Assembly: GCA_017419465.1 (NCBI GenBank)
Contig: JAFOLE010000236.1
Location: 1-8,911, forward strand
Length of the DNA: 8,911 bases
Source: Solobacterium sp.
GTDB taxonomy: Bacteria > Bacillota_I > Bacilli_A > Erysipelotrichales > Erysipelotrichaceae
Reading direction: 5' to 3'
Every line of letters starts with the position of its first letter. Position 1 is the first letter of the stretch. The notes beneath the pieces are model-generated. The model saw nothing but the letters and a program-made list of their open reading frames with translations. It searched no databases and had not been told where the DNA came from. Shown piece by piece: positions 6,044 to 8,911 of this stretch. Position numbers and translations under genes: made by a program.

Positions 6044-6100
6044 AAAAACTGCCGTTTCAGCCGGATGCACGCATGGCAAACAAGAGAAGCGGCAGTTTTT
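6044..6100. terminator. Bidirectional terminator between the phosphoesterase gene and metY
   Basis: AAAAACTGCCGTTTC (6044..6058) pairs with GAAGCGGCAGTTTTT (6086..6100) over 15 positions with one G-T wobble. The loop is 27 nt and contains a smaller ATGC/GCAT inverted repeat. T-rich ends occur on both strands, so it can terminate the plus-strand gene and the converging minus-strand metY, whose stop codon is at 6120. Confidence 0.9.
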
Positions 6101-6119
6101 CTTTGAATTGTATTAATGC

Positions 6120-7394
6120 TCAGATAGCGGCGAGAGCCTGTTCGAGATCGGCGAGGATGTCGTCGACATGTTCGATACCGACAGACAGACGGACAAGATC
6201 CGGTCCGACGCCGGCCGCAATAAGTTCCTCATCACTCATCTGACGATGTGTGGAGGATGCCGGATGCAGGACACAGGTATGCGCATCCGCGACATGCGTT
6301 GCGATCATCGCAACCTTCAGACGGCTCATGAAGGTCTCTGCGGCAGGACGGCCGCCCTTCACACCGAAGGAGATGACACCGCAGGTGCCGTTGGGCATGT
6401 ACTTCTTTGCCCGCTCATAATACTTATTGGAAGGCAGTCCCGGATAGTTGACCCAGGCGACCTTTTCGTGTGCTTCGAGGTACTCCGCAACCTTCTGCGC
6501 ATTGGCACAGTGGCGCTCCATGCGTACCGCAAGGCTTTCGAGCCCTGCATTGAGCAGATAGGCATTCATCGGTGCCTGGATCGAACCAAGGTCGCGCATC
6601 AGCTGGCTGGTTGCCTTTGTGATATACGCGCCGCCCTGTCCGAACCGTTCGGCATAGGTTACGCCGTGATAGGATTCATCCGGTTCGGTAAGACCCGGGA
6701 ATTTATCCTTGTGCGCCATCCAGTCGAAGTTACCGGAGTCAACGATGACGCCGCCGACGGTCATGTCATGGCCGTCCATATATTTTGTGGTGCTGTGGGT
6801 AACGATATCTGCGCCCCATTCAAACGGGCGGCAGTTGATCGGTGTTGCGAAGGTATTGTCCACGATCAGCGGTACGCCATGGCTGTGCGCAGCATGCGCG
6901 AAGCGCTCGATATCAAATACGGTCAGTGCCGGATTGGCAATCGTTTCACCGAACACGCATTTTGTGTTCTCTTTGAATGCGGCTTCCAGTTCTTCGTCAC
7001 TGCAGTCAGGATCGACAAAGGTGAACTCAATGCCCATGCGGCGCATTGTCACATTGAAGAGATTATAGGTTCCGCCATAGATTGCGGCAGAGGCAACCAC
7101 ATGATCACCGCATCCTGCAAGGTTGAATACCGAATAGAAGCTTGCGGCCTGCCCGCTCGCCGTCAGCATCGCGGCAGTTCCGCCTTCCAGTGCCGCAATC
7201 TTCTTTGCGACATAGTCATTGGTCGGATTCTGAAGACGGGTATAGAAGTAGCCCTCTTTCTCAAGATCGAAGAGCTTGCCCATTTCTTCGCTGGTGTCGT
7301 ACTTGAACGTTGTGCTCTGGACGATCGGAATCATCCGGGATTCGCCGTTTGCGGGGGTATAGCCCGCCTGAATGCATTTCGTTTCCTGTTTCAT
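6120..7394 (-). CDS. metY: O-acetylhomoserine sulfhydrylase (O-acetylhomoserine aminocarboxypropyltransferase), PLP enzyme
   Basis: A 424-residue member of the Cys/Met metabolism PLP family. It joins O-acetylhomoserine with sulfide to make homocysteine, bypassing cystathionine in methionine synthesis. Visible features: ETKCIQAGYTP at the start, YTRLQNPTND (51-60, phosphate-binding Tyr and Arg from the partner subunit), ASGQAA (79-84), the stacking Tyr at 106, D179 in VDNTFATP, and the Schiff-base lysine K204 in THSTTKYMDGH. The insert PDESYHGVTYAE, the stretch LRMERHCANAQKVAEYL (with MRMERHC read here as VRMERHC) and the length near 425 favour MetY over methionine gamma-lyase or cystathionine enzymes of about 380-400 residues. 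The ATG at 7394 is the only sensible start. The ribosome binding site GGGAG (7409..7405) lies inside the hairpin that ends the upstream ABC operon, and only 38 nt separate the genes. No SAM riboswitch or T-box fits in that gap. Confidence 0.93.
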   Translation of the reverse strand: MKQETKCIQAGYTPANGESRMIPIVQSTTFKYDTSEEMGKLFDLEKEGYFYTRLQNPTNDYVAKKIAALEGGTAAMLTASGQAASFYSVFNLAGCGDHVVASAAIYGGTYNLFNVTMRRMGIEFTFVDPDCSDEELEAAFKENTKCVFGETIANPALTVFDIERFAHAAHSHGVPLIVDNTFATPINCRPFEWGADIVTHSTTKYMDGHDMTVGGVIVDSGNFDWMAHKDKFPGLTEPDESYHGVTYAERFGQGGAYITKATSQLMRDLGSIQAPMNAYLLNAGLESLAVRMERHCANAQKVAEYLEAHEKVAWVNYPGLPSNKYYERAKKYMPNGTCGVISFGVKGGRPAAETFMSRLKVAMIATHVADAHTCVLHPASSTHRQMSDEELIAAGVGPDLVRLSVGIEHVDDILADLEQALAAI

Positions 7395-7424
7395 AAAAAA
7401 TACTCTCCCACTAGAGAGTATTTT
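7395..7424 (-). terminator. Terminator of the ABC operon, overlapping the metY ribosome binding site
   Basis: On the minus strand AAAATACTCTC (7424..7414) pairs perfectly with GAGAGTATTTT (7407..7397) across a six-base loop TAGTGG. The second arm runs directly into a T tract that ends at the metY ATG. The GGGAG ribosome binding site of metY straddles the loop and the second arm, so a folded hairpin would hide it. Confidence 0.85.
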
Positions 7425-7432
7425 ACATGCTT

Positions 7433-8107
7433 TTACAGATCATTCAGCACTCCATTTTTCAAAAGTACGCGATGATCGCTGAACTTTGAGACTTCATTGG
7501 AGTGCGTTACCGCAATGATGGTTTTTCCGTACCGTTCCGATAACATCTGAAACAGCCGGATGATTTCCTGTTCGGTTGCGGTATCGAGGTTTCCGGTCGG
7601 CTCATCCGCGAAGATGAGATCGACGTTTCCGGCAATTGCCCGGGCAATCGCAATACGCTGCTGTTCACCGCCGGACAGATGCGTAACCATGCGTTCTGCC
7701 TTGGTATCGGCGATGCCGACCATGTTAAGCAGTGCATAGGCAAGCTCCGTGCGGTTCTTCGGAATCGGGTTATCCGTCTCCGTCATTGCGAGCAGGATGT
7801 TTTCCAGACCGGTCAGATAGCTGACCAGGTTATAGGACTGAAAGACAACGCCGATCTTGTTTCTGCGGTATTTGTACAGTCCCATGGAGTCAATATCTTC
7901 TCCCTGATAGTAGATCTTTCCTTCCTCCTGTTTGTCCAGGCCTGCCATGATGGAAAGCAGTGTGGTCTTTCCGGAACCGGAAGGACCGAGAATCGTATAG
8001 AAGGTTCCCTCTTCAAATTCATAGGAAAGATGTTTGAGAATTTCACGCTTGTAGCTGCCGTCGGTATACCCGTAACAGATGTTTTCCAGTTTCAGTATTG
8101 TACTCAT
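7433..8107 (-). CDS. ABC transporter ATP-binding protein (MacB/LolD-like, partner of an FtsX-type permease)
   Basis: A 224-residue nucleotide-binding subunit, standard length for the MacB/LolD/YknY group. Motifs in order: Walker A GPSGSGKTT (41-49), Q-loop Q90 in VVFQSYNL, signature LSGGEQQRIAIARA (144-157), Walker B DLIFADEP (163-170), D-loop GNLD and H-loop H202 in VTHS. It hydrolyses ATP to drive the permease encoded just upstream, probably in export, peptide resistance or mechanotransmission at the envelope; the substrate is not visible. The start at 8107 lies 11 nt after the permease stop. A GAGG overlapping that stop codon lies 9 nt from the ATG, so the two genes are co-transcribed and probably translationally linked. 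No third gene of the system follows; a terminator begins 8 nt after its stop codon. Confidence 0.95.
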   Translation of the reverse strand: MSTILKLENICYGYTDGSYKREILKHLSYEFEEGTFYTILGPSGSGKTTLLSIMAGLDKQEEGKIYYQGEDIDSMGLYKYRRNKIGVVFQSYNLVSYLTGLENILLAMTETDNPIPKNRTELAYALLNMVGIADTKAERMVTHLSGGEQQRIAIARAIAGNVDLIFADEPTGNLDTATEQEIIRLFQMLSERYGKTIIAVTHSNEVSKFSDHRVLLKNGVLNDL

Positions 8108-8118
8108 AGACTTCAGCC

Positions 8119-8911
8119 TCAGTTCTGTTCAAGAAGAATCTGTTTCGGATTCAGACGCATGATCATGAAGGAAGGAATGACAATGGCAATCAGAACAACA
8201 CCGGTTCCAAGCAGGAAGATCTCTCCGATCAACAGCGGTGAAACACTGACGTGATATTCCGACAACAGGTCATCCTGTGTTACGGACGTAAAGTAATCGG
8301 TGGAGTTCACAAATACATAGCCGGAATCCTGTTCCTCATACTGTGCATCGGATGTGGTCTGGAAGTCCAGCACCATATCGCCGACCCGGCCGGCCATCAG
8401 ACTACCGCTGACCGATGCCAGCGCAAAGCCGATAAATGCGACGATGATCAGTTCCAGGAACAGCTGTCCGACAACCTTCAGTTTGGATACGCCGATCGAA
8501 AGCAGAACACCGATCTCATATTCTCTGGTCTTCAGCGTCAGTGCCGTAACCAGGGAAATGATGACAATCGCGTTAACGACAACGATCCATACTACGATGT
8601 TCGCAAAGAAGCTCATCGTATCCAGAGGACGTGCCATTTTGCGGAACGTATCATTGTTTGCGTTCAGCTTGGTGTATTCCCCGAGTCTTCCCTGATTCTC
8701 TGCGACAAAGGCATCCACATTCAGCGGATCATCCAGAAGATAAATGATTCTGCCCGGTGTCATCGCATTCTCCCGTGCAGCATCCAGATCCAGGTCGGCA
8801 TACCATTCCGGATGAACCTTCGAACTGATTTCCGCAGCGGAAACCATGATATCCGCCATCGTTGTCATCGGCATCTGAATGCGGTTCTTCGGAGACTCAT
8901 ACGGCGACATC
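8119..8911 (-). CDS. FtsX-like ABC transporter permease, C-terminal part (5' end beyond window)
   Basis: The frame is open to the right edge, so only the last 263 or so residues are seen; the ATG at 8910 is most likely internal. Visible residues 1-95 look extracytoplasmic. Three membrane segments follow at about 101-125, 148-170 and 225-249 of the visible part, with an extracytoplasmic loop of about 50 residues (175-223) before the last. Between the first two is the cytoplasmic stretch LKTREYEIGVLLSIGVSK, the FtsX-domain signature in which R/E-x-E-I-G-x-L contacts the ATPase. The protein ends RLNPKQILLEQN, the usual NP-x-x-x-L end of this family. This is the C-terminal FtsX domain of a MacB-type permease; whether a matching N-terminal domain or a larger BceB-like layout exists cannot be seen. 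It is followed 11 nt later by its ATPase gene. Confidence 0.92.
   Translation of the reverse strand, partial: MSPYESPKNRIQMPMTTMADIMVSAAEISSKVHPEWYADLDLDAARENAMTPGRIIYLLDDPLNVDAFVAENQGRLGEYTKLNANNDTFRKMARPLDTMSFFANIVVWIVVVNAIVIISLVTALTLKTREYEIGVLLSIGVSKLKVVGQLFLELIIVAFIGFALASVSGSLMAGRVGDMVLDFQTTSDAQYEEQDSGYVFVNSTDYFTSVTQDDLLSEYHVSVSPLLIGEIFLLGTGVVLIAIVIPSFMIMRLNPKQILLEQN

Noticed and set aside
5051..6079. A 342-codon open frame on the minus strand opposite the phosphoesterase
   Set aside because: It is antisense to the C-terminal nucleotidase domain and crosses the bidirectional terminator; its composition is atypical and it has no motif.
7395..7432. SAM riboswitch or T-box upstream of metY
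   Set aside because: The gap is only 38 nt and holds just one simple hairpin, far too small for either element.
6168..7475. A 435-codon open frame on the plus strand opposite metY
   Set aside because: It is fully antisense to a conserved PLP enzyme with an intact active site, and its translation has no recognisable domain.
1..8911. Mobile element, prophage, CRISPR array, tRNA or defence system
   Set aside because: No transposase or integrase, terminal repeats, spaced repeats, tRNA cloverleaf or nuclease/helicase-type genes were seen. All genes of recognisable type are housekeeping, envelope or metabolic genes.

Overview
The window reads as ordinary chromosome from a member of the Bacillota (Firmicutes). 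The main evidence is the gene order rpsF-ssb-rpsR followed by a YybS/DUF2232 membrane protein, which resembles the Bacillus rpsF-ssb-rpsR ... yybS neighbourhood. Strong AAGGAGG-type ribosome binding sites, lipoproteins with short lipobox signals and U-tract terminators agree with this. Base composition looks near 50% GC. An Erysipelotrichia-like gut Firmicute is a reasonable guess, but that is inference. No insertion sequence, phage gene, tRNA, rRNA or CRISPR array was seen.

Layout, following the minus strand from the right edge to the left. An FtsX-like ABC permease (cut by the window edge) and its ATPase form one operon that ends in a hairpin terminator. That hairpin lies directly on the ribosome binding site of the next gene, an O-acetylhomoserine sulfhydrylase (metY). 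metY converges on the only plus-strand gene, a 751-residue lipoprotein of the 5'-nucleotidase/metallophosphoesterase family. The two share a long bidirectional hairpin. The phosphoesterase is divergent from a minus-strand DUF4349 lipoprotein with a C-terminal membrane segment. A terminator follows, then a good promoter and a structured leader for the rpsF-ssb-rpsR operon. That operon ends in a clear intrinsic terminator built partly from the last codons of rpsR. Next comes a small C_GCAxxG_C_C cysteine-motif protein, then a separate extended -10 promoter driving the yybS-like gene, which uses a TTG start and runs off the left edge.

Functionally, the core is translation and replication housekeeping: S6, S18 and SSB. 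Around it lie cell-envelope genes (two surface lipoproteins, an ABC exporter-type system and the DUF2232 membrane protein) and one sulfur-assimilation enzyme. I did not find a convincing undescribed multi-gene system. The best leads are regulatory: the terminator hairpin that masks the metY ribosome binding site, the alternative folds in the rpsF leader, and the small cysteine protein inserted between rpsR and yybS with transcription signals on both sides.
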